31,200 bases of DNA. Origin: Bigelowiella natans CCMP2755 (Eukaryota > Cercozoa > Chlorarachniophyceae). The position numbers were made by a program, and so were the translations under genes. The DNA lies in NCBI GenBank assembly GCA_000320545.1, contig ADNK01001087.1, forward strand, positions 1 to 31,200. The letters run 5' to 3'. Shown in pieces: positions 22,309 through 31,200 of the stretch. The notes beneath the pieces are model-generated. The model saw only the letters and a list, made by a program, of their open reading frames with translations, did no database searches and had not been told where the DNA came from. Each line of letters starts with the position of its first letter. Position 1 is the first letter of the stretch.

Positions 22309-22330
22309 TCTATTGGTAGTGCCCAATAGA
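22309..22330. promoter_or_regulatory. Inverted CCAAT-box pair upstream of RPA2
   Basis: TCTATTGG and CCAATAGA form perfect 8-bp inverted arms around a 6-base spacer, 135 bases before the RPA2 ATG. A GC-rich word with a TCCCGCGCC core (22287-22295) lies just upstream and is reminiscent of E2F-type sites that control replication genes elsewhere. The sites are seen; function is inferred. Confidence 0.45.
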
Positions 22331-22464
22331 TCCTAAATCAGGCTACGACATAAAAGTCGGAATAAATTAAGGAAAAATATAATCAATTTTGATCAAATGG
22401 AAAATTAAGAGAGTGGTCTCCATCACACCCAGAAAGCGCGTCCTCCCCATCTCACTCAGTCAAC

Positions 22465-23677
22465 ATGCAAGGAGGTTTCTCAAGCCCAAATCAATACTCT
22501 TCGCCGAGCGCTCAGTCACCAAGCGTTCAAGCAAAGGTATTTGCGAATTTATTCTATTATTCATATCCTTTCTTCATCTTTTGTGTTCATCAATGTGCAG
22601 AGGAATCAGTCATTGACTCCTGTGTCCATCAAGCAATTGCACGAAGCAAAGCAGCCTGATCAAATGACCTTCACTGTTGACGATAAGCAAGTCTCACAGG
22701 TTTGAATTCATCATTCTGATGAAACTTTTCCCTCATGACAATGTTGCTGGATGTAGGTGAAGCTGGTCGGAATGATTCTCAGTGTAGATGTTCAGGCAGC
22801 GAACACAAACTATACTATCGACGATGGATCCGCGCAGATTGAAGTGCGAATTTACACTAACGATGACAACCAGTTGGATCTAAACAGCGGGTGCAGGGAA
22901 GACGTCTATGTCAAAGTGGTGGGAAACCTTCGTGACATCGGTGGTAATCGCATGGTCGTCGCTTTCCAAGTCCACCCAATCAAATCTTTCAACGATATTA
23001 CTCTCCACCACCTGGACGTAATCCACACGCATTTGAAGAACGTCAAGGGCCCACTCGATGTACGGATCAACTAACTGCAATCAAAACATTTCTCACCTAA
23101 ACTCTTTTTGCAGGCCAAAGGAAACCTCGTAGTAAACAGCGCTCCGATGATGCAAACAAACCAGAACTATGATGCAGTAGAAGGAGGAAGTAACGAGGAC
23201 GGTATGGAAGCGTATCAAGCAGCGGTGAGACCATAACGATCATCACAAAGCAACATTAATTTGACATGTTTTCTGATGATATTTTCTGTCGAGAAGGTGC
23301 GAAGAGTCGCACACTCTTAATTTTGGAAGGATGGAAACTTATATACTGAATTTTGAAAACCCTTTTTTCTTGTGAAGTCTTAGAGTTGTAAGTAATCTAA
23401 TCAAGATGAAGCCAACGTCTCGAAATAATTTGTTTTAGGTATTGAAAGTCTTCGCTATTCACAGCAAGAACAAGGAGCGGGGAACATCAATCAGTGAAGC
23501 GATGGAAAAACTTCCTAACTACACTCCTGCTCAGATAAGGTAGAATTACTTTGCTTTGCTGTCGATTCATAGCTGAGGATCGTGTTTTGTAGGGAAGCGG
23601 TGGAGTTCCTCAGTGGAGAAGGACATCTGTACTCAACTATCGACGAAGATCACTACAAATGCACTTCTGAAGAATGA
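22465..23677 (+). CDS. RPA2: Replication protein A 32 kDa subunit (RPA2), 6 exons
   Basis: Middle subunit of the single-stranded-DNA-binding RPA heterotrimer used in nuclear replication, repair and recombination. Exons 22465-22536, 22601-22699, 22757-23059, 23114-23224, 23439-23539, 23593-23677; GT-AG, phases 0,0,0,0,2; 256 residues (human 270). Residues 1-24 are Ser/Gln/Pro-rich ([19 protein letters not shown]), like the phosphorylated RPA32 N-terminus. The core OB-fold (DNA-binding domain D) spans about 40-165, with [44 protein letters not shown] and [21 protein letters not shown] linker with acidic residues follows, then a C-terminal winged helix (about 196-256; [23 protein letters not shown]) ending [14 protein letters not shown], the usual partner-docking domain. 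Introns are short (54-214 bases) and carry no microsatellites, unlike neighbours. Confidence 0.96.
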
Positions 23678-23816
23678 GCATGAGCATGTACTCGCCATGG
23701 CACCATTTGCCATCTGCATTTTTGTCCCTCCCAGCATCTAAATTCAACAAAACGTAACACTGCACAGTTCATATTTCTAAAACAATGGAGCATCAATTTG
23801 CCGTCGTGTAACATGT

Positions 23817-23819
<3 letters not shown>

Positions 23820-23854
<35 letters not shown>

Positions 23855-23890
23855 GTGTGTGTGTATGTATGTACATATGTATATACATAC
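23820..23890. repeat. (AC)n-(TG)n inverted microsatellite
   Basis: AC repeats (about 16 units) switch to TG/TATG repeats through ACATGTG, so the two halves are complementary and can fold back. A second small palindrome (ACATATGTATATACATACATATGT-like core) follows. Confidence 0.9.
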
Positions 23891-24322
23891 ATATGTGGGT
23901 GGGGGGGACTGCGACAGTAGTGTACGCACCATCATTTGCTGAGAGCAATGTCAGCACATGCATGACGAAGCTAACAAGCTAGACATTTAGACATGTGAGT
24001 AGTGAAATGGCAGTCATCAGCGGACGCGTGTGCAAACTAGCCACACATGCCCAGACAGAAATGCATATGTGTGATCGATGTGTGAGACGGATGCAATGAA
24101 GTGATTGAAGTTCTTTTCAATGGTCATCCTGGTCTTGAACGTGGCTGTGCAGAGCATTGGCTGCGCAGCGCTCACGCTGCATGCTATGATCGATGTGATG
24201 ATGCGTGATGCATGGCAGTGCATGCTGTATGAATTGTTGTCTGTACGTCTGACCTGCCGCTAGCTAGCTAGGCTAACAGGGCCTAGAGTTCAGACTGAAT
24301 GATGTCACACATGAATGACGCA

Positions 24323-24459
24323 GACACAGCAATGTGACATGTACACACATCATGTGTGTAGTACATTGCACAACATTGCATGTCCATCATAAGTACACCT
24401 AATCGACACAGCAATATAATATATATATCATATATATAGTATATTGCATGTCCATCATA
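24323..24459. repeat. Two-copy tandem segment
   Basis: The word GACACAGCAAT occurs at 24323 and 24405, and the 17-base word ATTGCATGTCCATCATA at 24375-24391 and 24443-24459, in the same order. Between the copies sits the inverted repeat GTACACACAT / ATGTGTGTA (24341-24364). Confidence 0.85.
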
Positions 24460-24843
24460 TGATGTTGCGCCGCATGCTTCCATTGATGTCAATTTGAGCC
24501 AACAAGTGACAAAGTAGTAAACATCGCTACGACCTACGATGCGGCGCCGCAAGCAAGGGAATGCCATAGCTGAAATCCAACTCAACATGTGCTCGCAGGC
24601 TGAAATAGATGTCAATTGCGAATAACATTTTCCCTGTTTAGTATTGTTTAATATCACTTTCCCCCCTATTTATCAACGTGTAACAGAACTGTGCTGAAGC
24701 ACACGAGGAATCCAATGGTTTTGACCCGCTATTCTCCTAGTTGAGAGTTCCCAGTACCATGTGTCTTGCATTTCGCTATTAGATCATGAATCGTCGACTT
24801 TTGACGGTGAGAAGAGAACGACAAAACAAACTTTTCCTCCTTA

Positions 24844-27089
24844 TCATTGCTCTGATGGAAATAGGTTGAAAATGAACTCAGTCACATAGCACAGCCTCTT
24901 AATGGTTTCGTTCGCATCATTAATATTGGGAAAACGGAGTCCAACCTTGGTAATCTTGAGCGTAGACGAAAGCGGTTCTTTTCCCGAAACCATTTTGGCT
25001 TGGGACACTCTGAGCTGATATACGGGCTCTTCCCAAGGCGCTGCGTGCGAGTACGAATAGAGCCACATTTCAGCCTCCTCCTCATTCTTCACGATCTACA
25101 GATACAAATTCAAATACAAATACAGCAACCAACAACAGTAGCACTATGAGCGAAGGATAGAGATTACGAAGGGGAGGAAGGGATATTCTACAGTGCATCT
25201 CTGATGATAAAAATAACTATTAGTAGTAGTGGTAGTCATCAATTGTAGTCTTCTCTCCTCCCATTATTTTATCTTCGGGCTTGCATTTTCTTCCTCTCTC
25301 TGTAGTTTTGAGTCATATCGTAATGTATTAGGTATTCACCACACAAAGGCAACAAACGCTCATTAAAACTACTGCCACGCTTTCACCACTCTCCTCCTCC
25401 TCCCCCTCCTCCTACTACTACCCGGTAGAAGTAAGCGCCTGGTTGAAACTTAGGCTTCCACGAGTAGGACGTGTGCTTGATGTTTATGATGCCCTCGAAA
25501 ATCTTGTTCTGCTCCATTGCAATCTGAAAGGAGATAGATGTCATTACTATCATTATCATCATCATCATCATCGCGGTCGTCGTCGTCGTTATCATCATCG
25601 TCATCCATATTATGCTCACACAATGCTACTACTGCTACACCACATCTACTACCCTTCCGCATAGCTGTTGTAGGGCTTGACTCCATTCTCTGTTGTCTGT
25701 TGGCAGCACGTCGATGTTGTACGCTTGCCAGCTCTTCGCAACGTCCTTTCCCCTGGTAAAGACGTATAGATAGATACCGCACAGCACAAGTCACGATGAC
25801 GACGTTCATGATGGCATTGAAGTTGAAGAAGAAGTAGAAGTAGAAAAAGAGGAAGGAGAAGGAGATATCGATGTTGCTGCTGATTATTACGAAATCAAGA
25901 GTCGAGACATGCAATAACAGTGATAAATTTTGCAGCAGTACTGCGACTGAGAGGTGAATCTACATACACCATCTGCTTTTGTCTTCTTCCGATAATAATA
26001 CCACAACGCCCTTCATACCTTCTAAGCCTGAGGCGTTTCTTTTGATTATCCGCATCATCATCAGCAGCAGCAGCACCAATACCCGCCGTTGTATTCATCA
26101 ACTGGTTGTGATAGAAGAGGAAGAAGAAGAAGGTGAAGAAGGAGAAGAAGAAGAAGAAGGTGAAGAAGGAGATGATGATGATGGTGAGAATACACAAAAT
26201 GATTATTACGGCAACATTGCTGCTTCAGGATGCCAAGTTGATGATGATGGTTGTGTCCAGAAAACACGCTACCACTAGTCGGTTACTCACCGCATGGGGG
26301 AAATCATTCCCTAATGCCTCTGCTGATGCTAAGTCTGGCTCTCCGATTTTGGCAAAATCCTTCACTAGCCTGTAATCATGCACCCATACGCATCACCACC
26401 ACCACCACCATCATCATAATGGTCATCATCATTCTCATCTCCACTCTCCATTACGTCTGGTAAGAATATATGTGAGTAGTAGTAGTGCGTTACTACATTA
26501 GCGTCCTCTCCTGCACGGCTGCCTCTCTGATATTGCAGATGTCCCTTAGCCCGTGCACCTCTGATACCGAGTATGCGAAGATGGTTGCGTCCGCCTAAAA
26601 TAGTAGCACACCGCATAGCGGGGGGGGGGCAGCTCGTAAATATGTGGATTGTGTGTGCGTTGTGTGTGTGTGTGTGTCATTGTCGGCATCTATAGGTGTA
26701 TAGATGGTCTTAAATACAGCAAACTGAACTGCATACTTGACACAACTGAACTGCATACTTGACACAACTGAACTACATACTTGACACAACTAATCTAAGC
26801 GTCGTCGTCTTGCTCCAAATGCATACAGGGAATGGTAAGTACGCCTTCGTCAAGGGATGGCCAACGCCACACCACTACTACTACTACTACTACTAAGTAG
26901 TAGTAGTAGTAGTAGTAGTGCTGCAGTAGGAATAATAATAATAATAGTAATAATAATAAAATAATAATAATAATAATAATACCATGACGGCGCGTTGGAC
27001 GGCCTTTTTATCGACTGGATTAGGAATGTGCGTAACGGTGAGCTTGTTGTTCATGCCCGCAGCCCACATCTGTTAACTAACTAACTATA

Positions 27090-27142
<53 letters not shown>

Positions 27143-27199
27143 TTGTACGCAATGCAGCGACGGATGATGGACTTGGTGATGATGATTATAATGATGCTA

Positions 27200-27232
<33 letters not shown>

Positions 27233-27720
27233 GTGAAGTTGGTGGTAATTGTTGATGATGGATTGCTGAAGAATGGCCCCATCCTTAGCAGGGGCTAACA
27301 GGCATAAACCACAAACTTGCCAACGATAGAGTGTTTGTGTTACTGCCGCTAATATAATCACTTATCACCCAACCTCGATATAGGGTGGGATCTTTCCTTT
27401 CTTGTCGCCTCCAAGTACAACCACCGAGGCTGATAGATTCTCCGGCCGCAGACGGAAGCTGCGCACGCAGCGCAGTCCTGGAGACGTGTACGAGCTGATG
27501 ATGCTCGCGATGCTTTCGTAGGAGAGGCGTCGCTCCACATTTTGCCGCTGTTCTGCAGTGGGGGAAACAAGCGTGGCAGATAGCGATAAACGCCGTTGGC
27601 CTCCTGGCATCAGGGCCTGATGAAATGGTGACGATGATGATGATGGTGTAAGCGTAATGCTTGATCAAAGCGCCAGCAATGCTGGGCGATGATGGGGTAA
27701 AAATAAGAATGATATCACAC

Positions 27721-27751
<31 letters not shown>

Positions 27752-28002
27752 GTCGTCGTCGTCGTTTTGCTAGTGGAGCGGTGTGTTGTGGAGCATTCAG
27801 GAGTATGAAACAATCGTTATATGCTGCAAGAAACACACATCGTTTCTCGATAGAGCATCGAACACGGCGATCGAAATCCAACGTCCTGAGCATAGTGTAA
27901 GTGGGTATTGCATATATGTGTGTATGTATATAATATTTATCAATGTAAGTATTAGAGCGAAATAGTAGCTCGAAAAGAGTTCATTTCTCTGGTAGCATCA
28001 CT

Positions 28003-28040
<38 letters not shown>

Positions 28041-28057
28041 CATACATGCATGCATGC

Positions 28058-28097
<40 letters not shown>

Positions 28098-28977
28098 CAG
28101 TCTCATGGAAGAAGAAGAAAAAGAAGAAGAGGCGAATGCCGCAACGGATCATAAGCAGAGCACAGCATCATCAAATACTTGCGAATGCCGCAGCGGACAC
28201 GGGCATGTACGGCTTTGATTTCCTCGATGGGGGAGGCGTGATGTTTCGAACGGCCACTTTCCGATCGATGGAGAGCCTTCTGATATCAGTGTGACGGCCC
28301 TTGCGGAAGGTGTGGTAGAGGTTCAGGTTCTCCTCCTCGACTAAGTCTAAATATATCCAATTCTCCCTGCCGCAGGTGACACCCACCTTTTGTTTGGTGG
28401 GTGATGGGTGATCGGGAGGGGGAGGAGGAGGAGGAGGAAGTTTACAATAATTTCAAACCATGCACACATAGTAAATTGTCTAAATCACACAGATTAACAT
28501 ATTGGGGGGGGGGTGATGGTGGGCGGCCTTACGAAGAGCTTTATTTCTGCTGTTGTTGCATGGCGCACTCTCTTCTCTCCTATCGTCGTATCTCCTCTCA
28601 CTACTATTACGCACTACCAATCCGGACATGAGCTGGCAAATGTATTGATTGTGGGGGCACTTGTAGCGGTAGTCGTCCTTCTCGTTGGGAAGGTGTAGGA
28701 TGAATTCGTTGGACGCGGAGGAGCATGTTATCCATTTAAGCGACTCGTACGTGTATCTACAAGGCAGCATCGGCAGCAAAGTGGTGGTGGTGGTGATGGT
28801 GATGATGATGATGATGATGATGGCATGATATGATATGATCGGTGTCGTCAAGCCGAGGAGGAGGAGATGCATATGTGAGTGTGTATGTGGGCTTATGACG
28901 AGTCGGAAGCACGTTTTGTTTGTTTGTTTTTGTTGCTGAAGTATCATATCATCGTTCGCATCCATTGCATATAAGCA

Positions 28978-29026
<49 letters not shown>

Positions 29027-29320
29027 ACTATACTACTATACTACTGCAGCAACAACCCAAAACTACTAGCAAGCGCTATTAGTGCACACGACGCCCTTAT
29101 CACCTCCAGTTGAAAACGTATTCGGTCTCTTCCTTGCCTTTTTTCTTCGTGGTGCTTCTCTTGAAGTTATAGAATGAGCGAGAAGACAGAACCTTAAGAT
29201 GGAAAGCAGGCAGTGGTGATATTAGTACCGATGACAACGATAGTGCTGCACGAGAGTGGCCACATGCTCGACGTTCTATTTCGCTAGATTACCAGTACAC
29301 GCTGCTGGTACACGCCCCGG

Positions 29321-29360
<40 letters not shown>

Positions 29361-29624
29361 CAAACAACCAAACAGCAGAGACAAGGAACGATGAAGAAAG
29401 AAGCCATGATGATGATGATGATGATGATGATGATTGCCCCTTTAGATTGATATTACATGGTTAGTACACCATCGAGTAGTACTGCATCATCGAGGAGTGC
29501 AACATCTCCTTTCATCTCCCAATCTTTCATAGAGAAAACTCTGCCTGTGCGGCAGTATGGCGTTGCTCGTCGTTGTGAGCATCGAATCATCTAGTTTTAC
29601 TGCTGCTGCTGCTGCTGCTGCTAG

Positions 29625-29656
<32 letters not shown>

Positions 29657-29848
29657 TTCCTAATACTTACTACCTGTCGACCACTTTTGTACTAATCCCG
29701 CCCACACCAACTTCTCGTTTCCGAAGTTGCTAAGCTTTTCCATTAGCTTTTTATCATCAAGTTATTGGTATTTGGTGACATTAGTATGCGGTCTTTTTAT
29801 TGTGCATCGATGTGGTAGTAGTAGCAGCAGTAGTAGTAGTATCAGTGT

Positions 29849-29889
<41 letters not shown>

Positions 29890-30246
29890 TAGTAGTTGGC
29901 GAATGTTATGGTCATGGTGATGATATTGACGGAAAATGCAGAGAAAAGATGACGAAGAGGAGGAGGGGGAAAGAAGGAGAGGAATGTTTTGATGAGGGAA
30001 AACCCACCGCCATCATCATCAGCATTATTGTTATCATTCAATATATCAATCAAAGAGATAGCCAAAGAGTTGTCATTTCAGATATTGTCGAATGTAGCAT
30101 TGCGGTTAAATTCAAAGAACGCCATTTAAAAGGGGCGGGGCCAGGGGGGGGGGGCACAGCACCTTTTCATTCATTTTGATTTCTTCAGTTAAATCTATTT
30201 CTTGCCACAATGAGTCCGTAGGCTTCTCCAGTCCTCCTGTGGGACG

Positions 30247-30277
<31 letters not shown>

Positions 30278-30451
30278 TTATCATCATCATCTTCTTCTTC
30301 CGTCGTTGCTGTTGCTAATATACATTCTGTCCTCGACTATCACATGCATATTATCCTTGATGTTCTTCTTGCTATTTTCCTCACCCTCCCTGTCCTTGAA
30401 GAGATTCCTGCGAGCATTTGACTTCCGGTCAGCTTTGAATGACAACGTTAC
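24844..30451 (-). CDS. Unrecognised protein, at least 569 residues, 16 or more exons
   Basis: Exons, high to low: 30451-30385, 30236-30163, 29746-29671, 29538-29468, 29192-29104, 28756-28618, 28386-28179, 27552-27374, 27069-26983, 26874-26827, 26594-26497, 26369-26291, 25959-25919, 25752-25653, 25523-25422, 25095-24844; all GT-AG, all phases close, no internal stop. The stop at 24844-24846 follows LFPSEQ. No family is recognised. Visible: a lysine-rich N-terminal part; a possible PH-like or myosin-TH1-like stretch (VLSSRSFYNFKR, then WITCSSASNEFILHLP, DDYRYKC); a Pro/Lys linker; a segment with VVVLGGDKKGKIPPYIE; a helical stretch (IHLSVAVLLQNLSLGKDV); a C-terminal domain with FEGIINIKHTSYSWKPKF and WLYSYSHAAPWEEP. 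No signal peptide or membrane helix. The 5' end is open (candidate exon 30913-30884). Weakest choices: the acceptor at 29747 and the 29671/29674 donor. Confidence 0.75.
26109..26185. repeat. (GAA)n / (GAT)n purine-rich array
   Basis: GAA/GGA repeats grading into GAT in intron 25960-26290 of the unrecognised gene. GAA/TTC arrays can form triplex DNA. Confidence 0.92.
26723..26788. repeat. 22-bp minisatellite, three copies
   Basis: Three head-to-tail 22-base units starting ACTGAACTGCATACTTGACA; units 1 and 2 are identical and unit 3 has one change (ACTACA for ACTGCA). It lies in intron 26595-26826 of the unrecognised gene. Confidence 0.95.
26873..26920. repeat. Inverted (ACT)7-(AGT)8 trinucleotide palindrome
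   Basis: ACT repeats meet AGT repeats with a single base between, giving an almost perfect 21-bp-plus hairpin. Its left arm contains the acceptor used for exon 26874-26827. A further AAT array follows to about 26980. Confidence 0.93.
27090..27138. repeat. (TA)n microsatellite
   Basis: About 23 TA units in intron 27070-27373, which also carries a GAT array at about 27178-27232. Confidence 0.96.
27719..27764. repeat. (CAT)n-(CGT)n array
   Basis: CAT repeats followed by CGT repeats in intron 27553-28178 of the unrecognised gene. Confidence 0.95.
28003..28092. repeat. (AC)n, (TGCA)n and (AT)n cluster
   Basis: AC array (about 28003-28038), short TGCATGCA stretch, then AT array (about 28060-28092), all in intron 27553-28178. 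Confidence 0.94.
28783..29022. repeat. (GGT/GAT)n and (AT)n arrays
   Basis: GGT/GAT trinucleotides (about 28783-28822) and an AT array (about 28978-29022) in intron 28757-29103. Confidence 0.92.
29323..29433. repeat. (GT)n and (GAT)n arrays
   Basis: GT array (about 29323-29356) and GAT array (about 29405-29433) in intron 29193-29467. Confidence 0.94.
29601..29656. repeat. (CTG)n-(CTA)n array
   Basis: Seven CTG units passing into about eleven CTA units in intron 29539-29670. A similar CTA-CTG pair lies at about 5591-5625 in the flippase gene. Confidence 0.95.
29815..29889. repeat. (AGT)n array
   Basis: AGT/AGC trinucleotides over about 75 bases in intron 29747-30162. The poly-Ser and poly-Thr frames across it are artefacts. 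Confidence 0.94.
30249..30303. repeat. (ATC)n-(TTC)n array
   Basis: ATC repeats running into TTC in intron 30237-30384. Confidence 0.94.
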
Positions 30452-30683
30452 CTGCAGATATGAGATGGAACGAATGGCCGATCACACACTGATCACACCA
30501 ATCAAACGATTCCCAAGGCTACGTGCTCTCCCCATCCTGCCTTGAGCCTTGCCCCCCTCCCCTCCCACTTCTCTTTATATCTTCACTGCAATTTTACCAT
30601 GAGGTTATTTGAGATGGACTTCTTCTTGCAAGCCTGAATCATCATCGATAGTATAAGGATAATGAAAATACATATTTATAAAG

Positions 30684-30717
<34 letters not shown>

Positions 30718-31200
30718 GTCAACAACAACAACAACAACAATAGCAATGAGCATGGAGAAAGAACACAATGGAGAATGTATCCTCAGCATTCGTTAGTTCT
30801 TTCATCCTCCTTACAGCTGTAGCCCCATCGATTGTTATTACTACCATTACAACAACTACTACTAATACTAATACTAATACTACCTCGTCGATATCAGGTT
30901 TCGAGAGACTTATCTGTGTAGCATTGTGCATCCTTGTATTGAACCTTAAAACATGATCAATGCATAGATAGTAGCCACTTCATCATCAGCCAGTCACGAA
31001 CGATGCGACGACATATTTCTGGCCTATTGTTATGAGTTATTCTAACAAGTTATATTTGCACATTCAAGAGAGAGGGGGGGGGGGGGGGGGGGGGGAAACT
31101 TATTTCCCCACCCAAAATGAAAAAACTTGGCCCCTTTCTTTCCCATCTTCGTCTTGGGGGGAAAAAAAGAATTTTGACATCTTCCGAAACATGGAGGGGG
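30452..31200. other. 5' side of the unrecognised gene, window end
   Basis: Holds an ATC then AAC array (about 30683-30738) and a possible 30-base exon on the minus strand (30913-30884, ISLSKPDIDE, flanked by CACAG and GTAGTA). A long poly-G run lies at about 31074-31095. A short minus-strand frame starts at ATG 31192 (MFRKMSKFFFSP, 31 codons) and could be a first exon. Neither link is proven. Confidence 0.45.
31074..31095 (+). repeat. Poly-G run of about 22
   Basis: Uninterrupted G tract, the longest in the window. Other G tracts lie near 15107-15118, 26620-26628, 28505-28513 and 30146-30154. Confidence 0.93.

Larger units (their letters stand above)
18487..22464. other. Large head-to-head intergenic region with decayed repeats and orphan frames
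   Basis: Nearly 4 kb between the starts of the pyrophosphorylase (minus) and RPA2 (plus) genes. It must contain both promoters. From about 19020 to 20560 composition shifts to GC- and TGCA-rich, with a diverged duplicated segment (about 19180-19242 and 19600-19659) and an open minus-strand frame of 177 codons (19754-20287). From 20560 to 22260 it is AT-rich with only short frames. I recognise no family in any frame and call no gene. Confidence 0.6.
23678..24843. other. Tail-to-tail intergenic region, repeat- and palindrome-rich
   Basis: Gap between the RPA2 stop and the stop of the next gene on the minus strand. No gene seen. It holds an AC array flipping into TG (about 23820-23890), TGCA/GCTAGC-rich sequence (about 23930-24600), a small inverted repeat at 24341-24364 and a tandem duplicated segment (24323-24459). 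Confidence 0.7.

Noticed and set aside
25450-25914. 154-codon minus-strand frame with poly-Asp
   Set aside because: It reads exon 25653-25752 in the wrong frame and continues through an intronic ATC array.
27233-27300. Possible minus-strand exon beginning DGAILQQS
   Set aside because: No GT donor before a stop in the GAT array, and the neighbouring exons join in phase without it.
28480-28965. 161-codon minus-strand frame
   Set aside because: It contains the real exon 28618-28756 in the right frame, but its ends run into introns with GGT/GAT repeats; only the exon is real.
29727-30179. 150-codon plus-strand frame with poly-Ser
   Set aside because: Generated by the AGT array and lying over introns and antisense to exons of the minus-strand gene.
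30760-30830. Possible minus-strand exon MKELTNAEDTFSI
   Set aside because: Its phase does not fit the upstream candidate exon; it could only be a first exon, with no support.

Overview
The window is nuclear DNA of a eukaryote, most likely a unicellular protist or alga. Five of six genes have introns (57 coding introns modelled, all GT-AG). Intergenic spaces are short, and simple-sequence repeats are very dense. The gene set leans toward a photosynthetic or secondarily photosynthetic lineage: a plant-type UDP-sugar pyrophosphorylase, a plant-type ubiquitin-like-domain PI4K-gamma kinase, and a pyruvate kinase with an N-terminal hydrophobic segment plus a Ser/Thr/basic stretch like a bipartite organelle presequence. 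I cannot fix the species. No prokaryotic, viral, CRISPR, rRNA or tRNA feature was seen.

Layout: (1) 14-6626 (+), 3' part of a P4-type phospholipid flippase gene in 24 very short exons whose introns are packed with microsatellites. (2) 7538-10079 (-), UBL + PI3/4-kinase protein, two exons. (3) 11523-13265 (+), uncut pyruvate kinase reading frame with a divergent active-site block and a probable 5'UTR intron. (4) 14473-18486 (-), UDP-sugar pyrophosphorylase in 14 exons with a hydrophobic N-terminus. (5) 22465-23677 (+), replication protein A 32 kDa subunit (RPA2), six exons. (6) 24844-30451 or further (-), an unrecognised protein of at least 569 residues in at least 16 small exons, again with microsatellite-filled introns.

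The six genes alternate strictly in strand (+,-,+,-,+,-), giving three tail-to-tail and two head-to-head gaps. The tail-to-tail gaps (around 6.7-7.2, 13.6-14.4 and 23.9-24.6 kb) share a distinctive word composition rich in self-complementary motifs such as TGCA, CATG, CTAG and GCTAGC, with several perfect palindromes and one long hairpin at 6772-6825. The 4-kb head-to-head gap at 18487-22464 holds a diverged repeated segment and one unexplained 177-codon open frame.

The genes serve separate housekeeping roles (membrane lipid asymmetry, phosphoinositide or protein kinase signalling, glycolysis, nucleotide-sugar synthesis, DNA replication and repair), and I see no operon-like or cluster logic. 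Gene models were built by hand from splice sites, reading phase and family similarity. The exon phases close exactly for every gene; the main doubts are the exon 4 end of the flippase, the 5' end of gene 6 and some splice choices there.
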